Positions 12,953 through 23,884 of a DNA stretch of 64,000 nucleotides are shown piece after piece. The stretch is from contig JARDYH010000007.1 of NCBI GenBank assembly GCA_029215795.1, positions 66,828,763 through 66,892,762 on the forward strand, written 5' to 3'. This DNA is from Anniella stebbinsi. Its lineage: Eukaryota; Chordata; Lepidosauria; Squamata; Anniellidae. A program made the position numbers and the translations under genes. Position 1 is the first letter of the stretch; each line of letters starts with the position of its first letter. The notes beneath the pieces are model-generated. The model saw only the letters and a list, made by a program, of their open reading frames with translations. It was not told where the DNA came from and searched no databases.

Positions 12953-13645
12953 TCTGTGTGTGAATAAATATCCCGTCTATCAAGGCAGTATACAACATAA
13001 AACACAATCAAATACAAATCTTTATAATCTAAACCTTTTAAAAACACAGTCACCTTCACCTAAAACCCGAGAAGTCACCACTGTAACAATTTTACAAAAG
13101 ATATTTTAGATGAACAGCCAATTCTCTATCTGACTAGACGGCACTGGCCGGCCTACAAAGCTCAGCAGGCCAAGCTCAAACATTGTTCCAGCCACTTGGA
13201 TCTCCACCAAATCACGGAGTGCCCCTCACCATCCTCAGTTCCAGCCCCGCTGATGGCATGCAAAGGACACAAGCAAAGCCCTTCAAGGGAGTTGTCTGGA
13301 CAAGCAGACATGCGAGATGGGAAGGCAGCTGACAGTAACTAGAAGCTTCTGTTGATCAAATACGAGCCCAAGGTCTCTTTCCAGGACTGGCGTCTGTTGA
13401 CTTTTATGGTCCTTAACACATCCACAAAGCACCTGTCTCTTCTATGTCCCTCAGGCACAGTGGCCCACTATCTGTAAAAATGGGTGCAGAGACATGCTGT
13501 ACCGCAAGCATAAACTAGTTTAATTGTCATAGCTCACCACGTTGCCCTAACAAGCACTGAATGTTTAAATTCTGAGAAGGGCATTTATATTTGTAACCAA
13601 GAACTGAATGGGATTCTTTTAGAACTAGTGTGATCTCTATGGCAC

Positions 13646-13731
13646 AATCTTATACATGTCTACTCAGAAGTAAGTCCCATTGAGTTTGATGGGGCTTACT
13701 CCCAAGTACGTAGGTATAGGATTGCAGCCTA
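13646..13731. repeat. Short palindromic repeat (CTACTCAGAAGTAAGTCCCA family)
   Basis: The segment reads GCACAATCTTATACATG, then a TCTACTCAGAAGTAAGTCC core, and ends TATAGGATTGCAGCC. Its ends are inverted copies of each other, so it is probably a small MITE. Other copies lie at about 42590-42667, 55879-55968 and, degenerate, 24320-24540. Confidence 0.65.
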
Positions 13732-13759
13732 TGAGTGTTACACCAAAAGGTACACCAGT

Positions 13760-13910
13760 TGCTGGGAAATATGAGTGGGAGGTTGCTATTTCACACGTAC
13801 TTGTGGGCTTCCCACAGGCAGCTGGTTGGCTGCTGTGTCAACAGACTGCTAGATGAGATAGACCTATGGTTTGATCCAGCACGGCTCTTCTGATGTTGTT
13901 ATGTTTACTG
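13760..13910 (+). mobile_element. CR1/L3-like LINE 3' end fragment
   Basis: The fragment carries CAGCTGGTTGGCTGC...CTGCTAGATGAGATAGACC...TGATCCAGCACGGCTCTTCTG, the signature of a very common reptilian LINE 3' untranslated tail. Confidence 0.6.
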
Positions 13911-14099
13911 CTGGACTTAGAAATCCGTCCGTGAAGTACATTTCTCAGCCATGGTGTGCATGGGTTGACCGTGGGTCATATTCTCTCAGCTGAATCCACT
14001 TAACAGGGTTGCTGTGAACACACATTCACACATCCCATATATGTAGCTCTGAGCTCCTTGGGAGAAAGGTGGGATACAAAGAATGACGGATAATATTTA

Positions 14100-14400
14100 A
14101 TAGAAGAGCCACGCTGGATCAGACCAAAGGCTGGATCAGACTAAAGCCCAGTATCGTGTTTCCTACAATGGCCAACCAGCTGCCTGTGGGAAGCCCATGA
14201 GCAGAACATGAGTGCGACAACACCCTCCCACTCAAGTTCCTCAGCTGGTTGGCCACTGTGTAAATAGGGTGCTGGACTAGCTATATGCTTGCTCTGATCC
14301 AGCAGGGCTCCTCTGCAGTTCTTATAACAGGGATGCAATATATAGCCATTGTAACTTGTAGCCATTAATAGCCTCATCCTCCATGAATTTGTCTAATCCC
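14100..14400 (-). mobile_element. CR1/L3-like LINE 3' end fragment (antisense)
   Basis: This is the reverse orientation of the same family: GAAGAGCCACGCTGGATCAG, then GCCAACCAGCTGCCTGTGGG, then CATCCTCCATGAATTTGTC. It contains an internal duplication of the GGCTGGATCAGAC segment. Confidence 0.65.
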
Positions 14401-14859
14401 CTTTCCAGTCATATATTATTTATTTTATTGTTGGTATCTCAAACTCACCCATTTCACCAACCCAAAAGCAATGTCAATATGCCTCATTGGACTTACTTGC
14501 AAGATGCTCAGAAGAAATCTGAAATATGTATCATACATGACACCAGTTCCTGCCTGCTGCAGTTATGTGCCCGACAAAATCTTGAATGTTCCTCTTTTAA
14601 TACCGATCAGTCCAAGGGTGCTCCCTGATGAAGGGCTCCTCCCGCTCCAAATTGGAAGCCATCGTGTGGCATTTCCAACATTTTTCATTGATGGATATTC
14701 TCCTGTAACAAGAAGGACATATGAAGCAGTAGGAAAACACGGGAGAGTAATGAGTAGAAGAGGATAACGACCTTTGGACCTTTGAGTAAAATTCTGTGAA
14801 TAAGGCAGGGCGATGGTGTCATAAAAAGTTCATCTGGAAGCACCTCAATAAGAGCATCA

Positions 14860-15320
14860 GCATGGTGCGGTAGTAAAGACTGTGGGATTAGTTGCAGGAG
14901 ACACATGTTCAAATCCCACTGAGCCATGAAGTTCATTGCCTGACCTTAGACCAGTCATTGGCTGAATTCGGACGACACAATAAGCAACTTGGGGGGGGGG
15001 GGGGAACAATCGTCAGTTGTATTGACTATTGTGTCATCTGAATGCTGCCATAGTCAACTCAACGCTGATCCTAATCCACACCACGGTTGATTATTTATTA
15101 CCATGTTGTGTGGGGAGTACCCCCTAGGTGAACAACTGTAAAGTTGATTATTACCTCATTGACTATCATGTTGTCCGAATTCAGCCATTCTTTCCACATA
15201 ACCTTACCCCTTCACACAGTTGTTGTTGAGATAACATTGGAAAGGGGGGGAGGGTGACACCAGGTACCCCTACCTGAATTCCTTAGAAGAAAAGAGGGGT
15301 ATAAATGTCATAAATATAAT
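14860..15320 (+). mobile_element. tRNA-derived SINE split by a later MITE insertion
   Basis: The left part (about 14860-14959) reads like GGTGCGGTAGT...TTCAAATCCCACTGAGCCATG...GACCAGTCATT. The right part (about 15187-15320) continues ATTCTTTCCACATAACCTTA...GTTGTTGTTGAGATAACATT and ends in a GGGGTATAAATGT tail. The two halves join into one SINE when the 227-bp MITE and one ATT are removed. Confidence 0.65.
14960..15186 (+). mobile_element. MITE family B, copy 1 (TIR GGCTGAATTCGGACGACA)
   Basis: Termini GGCTGAATTCGGACGACA and TGTTGTCCGAATTCAGCC are inverted copies. The target duplication is ATT (14957-14959, 15187-15189). An internal repeat of the terminus (TGTGTCATCTGAATGCTGCC) gives the left half its own foldback. 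A G run of about 13 lies inside. The element interrupts a SINE, so it is younger than that SINE. It is non-coding. Confidence 0.88.
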
Positions 15321-15550
15321 AGTAAAAGGCAATCCATTTCCTGTGCTATTTTTGCAGCTTTCATTTTGGCTGATGCAGCTGAACTTCATCATGATGTGGA
15401 TTTAATTATTGGTGGCTTATATATATATAGCCTCCCACATCTTCCATTATGCGTGGGCCTTGTTAGAAAAATAAATAAAAATAAATAAAACCCAGGTGCT
15501 TTTTCCAATCGTTACTAATAGCTATTTCAGTTATTACTCAGTTACTGCTA

Positions 15551-15866
15551 GGCTGACCATATGAAAAGGAGGACAGGGCTCATTTAACTTTAACAATTGC
15601 AGAGAAAAGGGAATTGCAGCCGGCGTCATTTGTATGCAATTAGTACCTGGTGAAATCCCCTCTTCATCACAACAAATAAAGTTGCAGGCACTATACTAGA
15701 GTGACCAGATACAAAAGAAGGCATGGCCCCTGCAGCTTTAACAGTTGTAATGAAGAGGGAATTTCACCAGGAACTAATTGCATACAAATGACAGTGGCTG
15801 AAATACCCTTTTCTCTGCAACTGTTAAAGTTACATGAGCCCTGTCCTCCTTTTCATATGGTCAGTC
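15551..15866 (+). mobile_element. TA-flanked long-TIR MITE, family C, copy 1
   Basis: Left end GGCTGACCATATGAAAAGGA and right end TCCTTTTCATATGGTCAGTC are inverted copies, and most of the 316 bp folds back on itself. It is flanked by TA on both sides (15549-15550, 15867-15868), as expected for Tc1/mariner-type transposition. It has no coding capacity. Confidence 0.88.
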
Positions 15867-16099
15867 TAGTTACTGCTTAAGGGTATTTTTAAATATGGAA
15901 AGCGGTATACGAATCTATATTTTATTATTATTATAATTAACTATTTATTACTATTAAAAATAATAAATTAAAGAAAGTCTAATGTTAATCCATCGTCATC
16001 GGTTTACAACACGCTCCCCTTGCAAATGCGTTTAGCCGCTGACAGCAACGCCTTTTGCCTCCCACCGCTCGCCGTAGCTCTAACCATAGAGACTGTCCA

Positions 16100-16238
16100 G
16101 CGGGAGGCAGAACCGGCTTGGAAGCGCCGGCATGACATGGGCGCGACCCGGAAGCGGAAGGCGGCCATTGCAAGTGGCGACGGAGTAGTTCCCCACGCGA
16201 GTCGACGGTTACCTACGAGAGACCGTCGTCGTCGTCAT
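16100..16238 (+). promoter_or_regulatory. SNRPD2 CpG promoter and exon 1
   Basis: The segment is CpG-rich and TATA-less. It holds two ETS-type sites within GACCCGGAAGCGGAAGGC and a YY1-like GCGGCCATT just downstream, the usual design of a housekeeping promoter. Exon 1 ends at 16238 in ...GTCGTCAT, followed by the donor GTGAGG. The exact transcription start is not visible. Confidence 0.7.
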
Positions 16239-18654
16239 GTGAGGAGGCGGATGAGAGAGATTTCGGGGGCCACGCGGGGGGGGGCGGCTCTTAGTGGGGA
16301 GGGCCTGATCGTAACTGTATCGTAAATATTTGAATAGGAGCTCGCGTGTTGAGCGCGTTGGCGCCTGGCGGTTTTTTGAATGGCCACCGGCGGTGGGTGG
16401 AGGGACTCTCTCTCCCCCGCCCCGCCCAGCCCAATATTAAAAATCCTATAAATGCCTTCTCCACAGCTTACCCGGGCGGTGCTTGATTTTTTCCAGCGGC
16501 TGGTCAAGTCATCCGTTCAGATAGGTGCTTCCCACGTTACTCAATCACGTGTCTCAGCCCTCTTTCTTTACGCCTAGGGTGACCATACGAAGAGGGAGAC
16601 AGGGCTCCTGTATCTTCAACAGTTGTGTTGAAAAGGGGGTTTCAGTAGGTGCCTTGACCAGATTACAAAAGAGGGCAGGGCTCCTGCAGATTTCACTGTT
16701 GGCATGAAGAGGGGATTTCCACAGGTGTCATTTGTATGCATGCGGCACCTGGTGAAATCCCCTCTTCATCACAACAGTTAAAAGTTGGAGGAGCCCTGCC
16801 CTCCTTTGTATCTCGTCACTCTAGTATAGCTCCTGCAGCTTTCACTGTTGTGATGAAGAGGGGATTTCACCAGGTGCTGCATGCATACAAATGACACCTG
16901 CAGAAATTCCCTACTCTGTGCAACTGGTAAAGATATAGGAGCCCTGTCCTCCATTTCATATGGTCATCCTACGTCTATAAGTCTTTTTTTTAGCCTAGAA
17001 GGGCCCCCAAAATTCTGTACAACATGATAAAAGATAGCAATATGCTCGTCCCAACCTCCAGAAGAAGGGAGGAGGCCTCCTTTTTCCCTCTGTTCCCTAT
17101 CCCAGCAGGCAGCCCTGGAGCCTAGAATTTACGTACCCTCGTTGCTCCTGGCCAAGTGAGATTTAAATTATTACTTGTTTATAAATATTTATATACCAAT
17201 CTTCATCTCATGGGACCAAGGTGGTTTACAAAATGTATTTTTTTAAAAGAAATGCTGCTAACACCCAGCTCCAAACACAGCCTCATCAGCTACAGCTTTT
17301 AGCAGCCCTTGCCCCTTTTTTGCAGCCGTAGCTTCCTCATTCAGGGGGGTTCTTGGTAACTTTCCAGATACAAAGGAGAAAGCAGGCGCCTTGCCCCCTA
17401 ACAACCGCTAGCAACCTTCTTGTATCCACAGAGATAGAGGTTAAACTAAGAACATAAGAAGAGCCCTGCTGGATCAGACCAAGGGTCCATCTAGGCCTGC
17501 ACTGTTCACACCAACTGTCGACCAGGGACCCACAAGCAGGGCACGGTGCAATTGTGCAGAATACAAGGTTGTGATCTTAAGTATGAGGGGTTAATTATGA
17601 GCGGGAGAGTTCTTGCTTCCAGTCATCCCGTTGCTTCCCTGTACAGGAGACAAATTAAATGTGTTGTGGTTTTTCTACCTTCACATGCTTTGGAGGCGGG
17701 GTCATGGCTCCTGGGAGTTGGGATCTCTCCTTCCCTTGTGCTTGGGGCAGGAGGATGGGTTGTATAACTACTAGGAAGTAGTTTAGAAGATGAGTTGTAT
17801 TTAGCTGAAGCTAGTTTGTTTATTTATTAAATTTCTATACCACCCAATAGCCAAAGCTCTTACCAACAATTTCTGTGCCTCAGATACCTCATCCTGGCGC
17901 TGAACGAGTACTGTTTCTCTTCCCTTTTCTCAGGAGCCTCTTAAACAAGCCTAAGAGTGAGATGACCCCGGAGGAGCTCCAGAAGCGGGAGGAGGAAGAG
18001 TTCAACACGGGGCCCCTTTCTGTCCTCACACAGTCCGTCAAAAACAATACTCAGGTGCTGATCAACTGTCGCAACAACAAGAAGCTCCTGGGGCGTGTCA
18101 AGGCCTTTGACAGGTAGGAGCTCACTTGTGGCTTCTTCTGTTCTGCAGATTATCAAGGGTGTTTTTTTTAGTCAATTTCTAGTTTGCCCTGTTTGCATTG
18201 AAACAAACCACCCCGGATTAGATTTAAGGTCCTTAAGTAAGTTGCAACTTTCCAGTCTGTCGAAGATTTCTTATGGGGGTTCCCATGTTGAATAATTTCC
18301 CTTACGAGTGAAGATTCCAGCTATATCTGCCTGAGGTATTTCTGGTTCCATGTAGCAGATGGGGAGGGGGGGTGTTGCTTGGCAGCCGAGAGAGTTGGCG
18401 GCATTCTGCTCCCTCCCCATGTGTCAGTAGCAGGAAGGGGAGTCCCCGGGTCCATGTCACATCGTTCTTTTTCCCCTAGGCACTGCAATATGGTTTTGGA
18501 GAACGTCAAGGAGATGTGGACAGAGGTGCCTAAAAGTGGGAAAGGCAAGAAGAAGTCTAAGCCGGTCAACAAGGATCGCTACATCTCTAAAATGTTCCTG
18601 CGTGGCGATTCAGTCATTGTGGTGCTGAGGAACCCCCTGTTAGCTGGAAAGTAA
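16237..18654 (+). CDS. Small nuclear ribonucleoprotein Sm D2
   Basis: The core Sm protein SmD2 is part of the heptameric ring on U1, U2, U4 and U5 snRNAs, assembled in the cytoplasm and used in nuclear splicing. The coding sequence joins 16237-16238, 17934-18113 and 18480-18654, giving 118 codons plus stop, the same length as the human protein. Exon 1 supplies only AT of the start codon; the G comes from exon 2 (acceptor TTTTCTCAG|GAGCCTC). The Sm1 motif lies in the exon-2 part ([23 protein letters not shown]) and the Sm2 motif near the end ([19 protein letters not shown]). The lysine-rich loop [15 protein letters not shown] separates them. Splice donors are GTGAGG and GTAGGA. A poly(A) signal follows at 18983. 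Intron 1 contains a MITE and a LINE fragment. The sequence is nearly invariant relative to mammals. Confidence 0.97.
16577..16969 (+). mobile_element. TA-flanked long-TIR MITE, family C, copy 2
   Basis: It starts GGGTGACCATACGAAGAGGG and ends ATATGGTCATCC, with TA on both sides (16575-16576, 16970-16971). At 393 bp it is longer than its relatives because a central GGGATTTC...CAGGTG segment is partly repeated. It lies in SNRPD2 intron 1. Confidence 0.85.
17165..17245 (-). mobile_element. Reptilian SINE/LINE tail fragment
   Basis: The sequence TATAAATATTTATATACCAATCTTCATCTC...ACCAAGGTGGTTTACAAAAT resembles the antisense 3' tail common to reptilian SINEs. A similar tail occurs at about 17815-17870. 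Confidence 0.45.
17447..17545 (-). mobile_element. CR1/L3-like LINE fragment (antisense)
   Basis: AAGAACATAAGAAGAGCCCTGCTGGATCAGACCAAGGGTCCATCTAGG is the diagnostic antisense start of this family's 3' end. It lies in SNRPD2 intron 1. Confidence 0.65.
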
Positions 18655-18982
18655 TGGGCTGTCAGAGGGCCGTCAATGCTCCAGAGCTTGGCCCAACAGG
18701 ATGCTGTCTCCAGGGTCATCACTAAGAGACTGGTATAGTTTTTTGCTTGTTTTAACCATTGGCATCTCCCCATGCTTTGCAAGGTTTTTGTGCTAATGGT
18801 TTTAACCTTTGGCATCTCCTTGTACTTAAAAAAAAAATTTTTTTTTGTCCAACAAGCATTATAAAGGAAAGTGGCTGAATGCCTCTTCTTCTTTTTTTGT
18901 AGAGCTGAGTACTGGATTTTTCACTTCTCAAACACATCATAAGTTACCATATGTGGTCCGTTGGAGAACTCTTCTTTTTTGT

Positions 18983-18988
18983 AATAAA
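18983..18988 (+). terminator. SNRPD2 poly(A) signal
   Basis: AATAAA lies 329 bp after the stop codon and is the first canonical signal downstream. Confidence 0.7.
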
Positions 18989-19157
18989 CATTTTGTTAAA
19001 TTTCTTGGTCTGCTTTTTTTCCTGGCAAAGGCTTTTCTGTCTAGTGGGTTTCTGATGGCACTGGAGGGGACGAGGCAGCTCAGCTGTGGCTTATATGCTT
19101 GGGATCTGAAGTCCTTTGTGCTCAGACAGCATTAGACCTCTTGTAAGGCCTGTAGCG

Positions 19158-19159
<2 letters not shown>

Positions 19160-19193
<34 letters not shown>
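19160..19193. repeat. (ATT)n microsatellite
   Basis: About 11 ATT units, followed by a SINE-type tail (TATACTGCCCCATAGCCGAAGCTCT) to about 19245. Confidence 0.9.
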
Positions 19194-19196
<3 letters not shown>

Positions 19197-19249
19197 CATT
19201 TACATTTATATACTGCCCCATAGCCGAAGCTCTCTGGGCAGTTAACTCT

Positions 19250-20680
19250 TCCCAATGGGATGAGTTGTGATCTTCTCCCCCCCTTCCGTCCCTGTTACCT
19301 TGCCTTCTGCACAACAGCTGCATATTAACTGCAGCCGAACATCTTCCTTATCTGGATCTAGCATCAAAGGGTACCAGAGCTGAAGCTGTGTTTTATGACC
19401 ATGTGGCTGCAGCCAATGTGCTCAGAGCTGAAGTCCCAAAGCTTGGCCTGGCGATGGATGTGCCACATAGGATTTAACTCAAGGGCAGGAAAAGGGGTTT
19501 GTTTGTTTTTTGCTTCTGTTTAGTTTTTAAAATTCTCCCTACCTCCTTAAAGGAAATGTCAGATGCTTAAAAACGCCAGGTATCTTGTTCAGAGTAAAAC
19601 CTGGAGGTGAAGTAAAATGAAGCAAACCTATTTGTATCTGGAAATGAATTTTACCCCGACTGAGAATCTTGGGGATTTTCTAAATTCATACCGGGAAACT
19701 CAATTTTAAGGTAAATATTTTTAAAATCTGGTAACATCCCTGACAAGTGCTATAAAACCATTAAAATGAAGAATAGGAGTTAGAAGAATTTCCCCCACGT
19801 TCATTTTGCCAAGTTGAATGATATAAGAATGCATAAGGTGTGGAGAAGAAACAGTCGTTTATATTGAAGTCCCTGAATCCCCACACAGACTTAGTTTTAT
19901 TTCTGTCTCTGTTTTCCATGCTGCTCTGACGGCTAAGCCTGGTATCTACTCCTGCTGTCTGTCTGTCCTGCTGTCTCTTTTCTCTCTCCCCCCCATGTCA
20001 GCATGAGCTCATTCCTTAGTCCCAGCTGTCTTTCTCTTCTCTCATTCCCCACTCCCACTCCAGTTTGAAACCCTAATCCTCCCCAGCCTCTGAAAGTGAC
20101 TTTGTGTTGCTTTGATACAGGACAAACCTTTTACCGCCTCGTGCCTGCATCTTAACAGCGATGTCTTACGAAGCTGCAGCGTTGCTTAAAAACAAATTTA
20201 CTTAAAGTATCAATGACCCCCTCGGGAGCAATCAATTGTCCACGTGCCGCAAAAAAATCCTACTGCCACCTTCAGGGGAATTTTATATAGGGACAGATGG
20301 ATTGCTCAGAAGATTCCTAGCAGAGGAGAAGGCTCGGCTTCATGGGGTGCCCCACGAGGAGAGAAATAAGGGGAAATATTTCTATCCTGCCTTCTGTAGA
20401 ACTCGAGGTGGCATAAATAGGGCTTCCAGGTTGTTGCCAACCAGGCCTGTTTATTTTCAGCAGCTGCCATGTGTTGAGTACCATCCATCGATGGCCTTTC
20501 AGACCGTGGGCCATCAGACCGTGGGCCAAAAGAGATATTGATCAAGTGTACTCTTTGGCGACTGGGCTAGCAAGCAGGCTGTGGGGGCAGAGAGTCCATT
20601 TTCTAAGTAGCCCCCCAGGAAATCGAGTTGCTGACTGGCTTCTATACAGATGCTCACACATGTGGATCACTTGTTCACGT
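19250..20680. other. Intergenic, no gene recognised
   Basis: No convincing exon. A short direct repeat, CAGACCGTGGGCCAT, occurs twice at about 20500-20527. The overlapping ORFs here lack domain features. Confidence 0.4.
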
Positions 20681-20689
20681 GCCTGGAGA

Positions 20690-21063
20690 GGTACAGTTCA
20701 TGATGGAGAAGAGAAGCCTTGAGAACATGAGAGCACTCTTCAAATGCTTGAAAGGTTGTCACACAGAGGAGGGCCAGGATCTCTCCTCGATCCTCCCAGA
20801 GTGCAGGATGCGGAATAATGGGCTCAAGTGGCAGGAAGCCAGATTCCGGCTGGACGTCAGGAAAAACTTCCTGGCTGTTAGAGCAGTACGACAATGGAAC
20901 CCATGCCCTAGGGAGGTGGTGGGCTCTCCCACGCTAGAGGCCTTCAAGAGGCAGCTGGACAGCTGTTGGTCAGGGATGCTTTGAGGTGGATTCCTGCATT
21001 GAGCAGGGGGTTGGACTCGATGGCCTTAGAGGCCCCTTCCAACTCTACCATTCTACGATTCTG
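20690..21063 (+). mobile_element. CR1 LINE 3' end, including the ORF2 C-terminus
   Basis: The frame at 20697-20984 translates to a typical CR1 reverse-transcriptase tail: LFKCLKGCHTEEGQDL, then RFRLDVRKNFLAVRAVRQWN and PREVVGSPTLEAFKRQL. After the stop, the 3' UTR reads GGTTGGACTCGATGGCCTTAG and ends in the CR1 octamer tail ATTCTACGATTCTG. This is a dead 5'-truncated copy. Confidence 0.88.
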
Positions 21064-21516
21064 AGGCTTGCTGGCCCATATCCTTACTGCAACTGACCCG
21101 TATGGAGGCTCATCAGCATTAATTCCTCTATTTTGGAAGGTGCGAAGCAACCCTTAGCAAGCAAGGCTTTCAGACATGTTTTCAAGGGTCCTGTTAAGCA
21201 GGGAACGATGAGAAACTAGTATGTCGGAGACCCATCTCCTCATCTCTCCTGATCCCCAGAGCCCCACCCCACGTCCAGGCAAGAAGATCCAGCTCAATAC
21301 AGCAGCTCAGATTCAGCGCAGGCTGGGGCTCAGATTTCGACAACTCAGAGGTTTTTGCACAGGCGGCGGCTTCAGTGCAGGAAACGGGGAGACAGCCGAG
21401 TCCTGATGATTAATTCAGGATGAAAGAGAGAGGAGGGTGCTGGCGGTGACTGATATGGGGACGTGTGGTAAGGCCAGATCCTGGGCCAGGGGGGCTGAAC
21501 CTATCTCTGCTTTCCT

Positions 21517-21537
21517 CCCCCCCCCCCCCCCCCCCCC
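21517..21537. repeat. C homopolymer (about 21 bp)
   Basis: The longest single-base run in the window, immediately followed by GCGGCTTG. Confidence 0.9.
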
Positions 21538-22185
21538 GCGGCTTGAATCGGGGCTTAGCATCCCTGGGGAAACTACGCACTTTCCGGAGGCTCTGGAAAT
21601 CACGCTTTCCCCTCCTCCACTGCAATCAGGGCCTTTAATGTGCACACCCTAATGAAATGAGCTGCGCACGCCTATGGCTGGGAGCTCGAAGCCTGGAAGG
21701 AAGAAAACATTGATGCGGAGGCCAGAACTACCAAGAATATGCAGACCAGGGCTCTTCTCTCATGCCTGGTCCTGTCCCTGTCGACGGGGCTTGTGTTCAA
21801 CGCTCCCTGTGGATCGCAAACCCTTTGAGTGATGGTTCAAGCAATGGCTGCTAGTTACGGTGGTTGCCTGGCACAATCAGGTTTAGAGGCAGGCTGCCTC
21901 TGACCATGTGTTGTGGGAGTATGAACAGTGGCTCTTGCTTTCATGCTCTGTTTCTGCTCTTCCCAGAAGCATCCGTTTGGCCACCGTGGGAAACCGGATG
22001 CTCGAGTAGATGGAACTTTTGGTCTGGCCCAACATGACTCTTCTTTGGGGCAGGCAGTGGCCGACAGTAGCTTTGTGTGTGTTTCCCCTTCAAACACGAG
22101 GTACATTGATGATGTTCTGCACAAATCATGCCTAGAAACTTGTGCGGAGATGAGCAAGGGAGAGTTCAGGGAGGTGGGGACATAA

Positions 22186-22765
22186 GAACACAAGAGGAGC
22201 CCTGAGGCTGGATCAGACCGAGGGTCCATCTAGTCCAGCGTTCTGTTCCCACAGTGGCCAACCAGCAGTCGACCAGGGACCCACAAGCAAGATAAGCGCA
22301 ACAGCACCCTCCCCCCCATATTCCCCAACAACTAGTGTGTACAGGCTTACTGCCTCTGCTACTGGAGGTTGCACCTAGCCATCAGGACTGGTAGCCATGG
22401 AGAACCTTCTCCAGGAATTGATCCAACCCCCTTTTAAAGCCATCCAAATTGGTGGCCATCACCACATCTTGTGGTAGCGAGTTCCAGAGTTTAACTGCTG
22501 TGCAAAGAACTCCATTTTATCTGTCCTGAATCTCCCACCAATCAGCTTCATGGAACGACCCAATTGGGAGAGGGAGAAAATGTCTCCCTATCCACATTTT
22601 CCACACCCTGCATAATTTTGTACACCTCTCTCATGTCTCCCCATAGCCTCCTTTTTTTCAAGCTGAACAATCCCAGCCGTTGTAACCTTCCCTCCTAAGG
22701 GAGAGGCTCCAGCCCCTTGAATGTTTTAGTTGCCCTTTTCTGCAGTTTTTCCAGCTCATTGGAGA
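22186..22765 (-). mobile_element. CR1/L3-like LINE fragment (antisense, about 580 bp)
   Basis: This is the most complete copy of the family here. It runs antisense from AAGAACACAAGAGGAGCCCTG through GGTCCATCTAGTCCAGCGTT, GGTAGCGAGTTCCAGAGTTTAA and CAATCCCAGCCGTTGTAACC. Confidence 0.75.
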
Positions 22766-23279
22766 ACAGCAGCTTGCACCGGCTGGAGGGGATCTGCTGA
22801 CCCATTTCCCCCCCGCCATATGACAGAGGAGGAAGTGGGGCATAGTGTTCTGGATGCAAGTAGCAGACCTCCCTCTCTGTGCCCGTAAAAGAGTGTTGGG
22901 GGGCACGGGGAGCACACAGAGTTGATGGTGTGGCTTTTTCACAGTGAGAAGCAGCTATCTCTGGGGTGGAGCAGCTATTTTTAATGGGGTCTGGAAACAG
23001 GGACTAGTTATTAGCCTTATTGCATTACAGTCAGAAGGCAAAGGTTAAACAGTGACAATTCGCAGGAAGTGTGCTGGCCTCATTAATAATCCACAATGAG
23101 AAGATACTCGATAAGGTTTGAGCTGTGATTGAGGATTCTAAATTGAAATCTTCTCTTTCAGATAGGTGGAGTGGTTTGTTTTCATAGAAAGCCAAATAGC
23201 CATGGCCAGGAGCATTGCCAGTCCTGATTCTCTTTCCCAGAGCCCCAACCTATTCCACAGTTCCTTTTAGGTTCCTCGG

Positions 23280-23884
23280 AGCTCCATCGCACCAGCAACT
23301 GAGTGCCCTCTCGCCATGCCCGGTGTGTGGATTTGCAGCACGATACTCACATGACGCCGTGCCTGTCCTGCTGACACCCCGCCTCTTCCCCAGCCTTTCC
23401 TTGAATGCTAAAAGTCTGGATTATTTTCCCTAAGCACATTTAATGCACCCTAAGTCTCTGTGTGGTTTTAAAGGAACTGGGGGCTTGAACGGATTGCATC
23501 AGGTCTTGGCAGGGAAAAGTGATCTCTCCCAGCAGCCGGCTCCAAACCTCAATAGAAAACCCAAACCTTGCATCCCAGGTTCCAAAGCATTTTTTAAAAC
23601 CATACAACGCCCGAATCTTTGCAGAGACAGGATTATACTCCCTCAATGCCCCCAAAGAGCCAGACTAAAGGGTTGTTCCATTTTTGCCCAGCGGAAAGGC
23701 AGTCTGGTTGAAGTGCTCATCTGACAGGATCTGACTGGAGGGAGAAAGAGAAGGGGAGGGGTGGAGTGGAATAGAAGAGTGAAGGAGCGAAAGACAGCTA
23801 TTCAGGGCAAAGGGATCATAAGATTGACACGCTTCTGCAAAATGCGGAGGCAAACCAGGGGGAAAAATTAGGTGTGATGGAGGT
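23280..23884 (+). mobile_element. 605-bp TIR element, family D, copy 1
   Basis: It is bounded by AGCTCCATCGCACC on the left and GGTGTGATGGAGGT on the right, which are inverted. A 93-codon open frame inside (23443-23724) is shared with the copy at 57424, but it has no recognisable domain. The family is probably a non-autonomous DNA transposon. No clean target duplication is visible for this copy. Confidence 0.75.

Noticed and set aside
23443..23724. 93-codon ORF conserved between 23443 and 57602 as a new gene family
   Set aside because: Both copies sit inside family D transposons; the similarity is explained by recent common descent of the elements.
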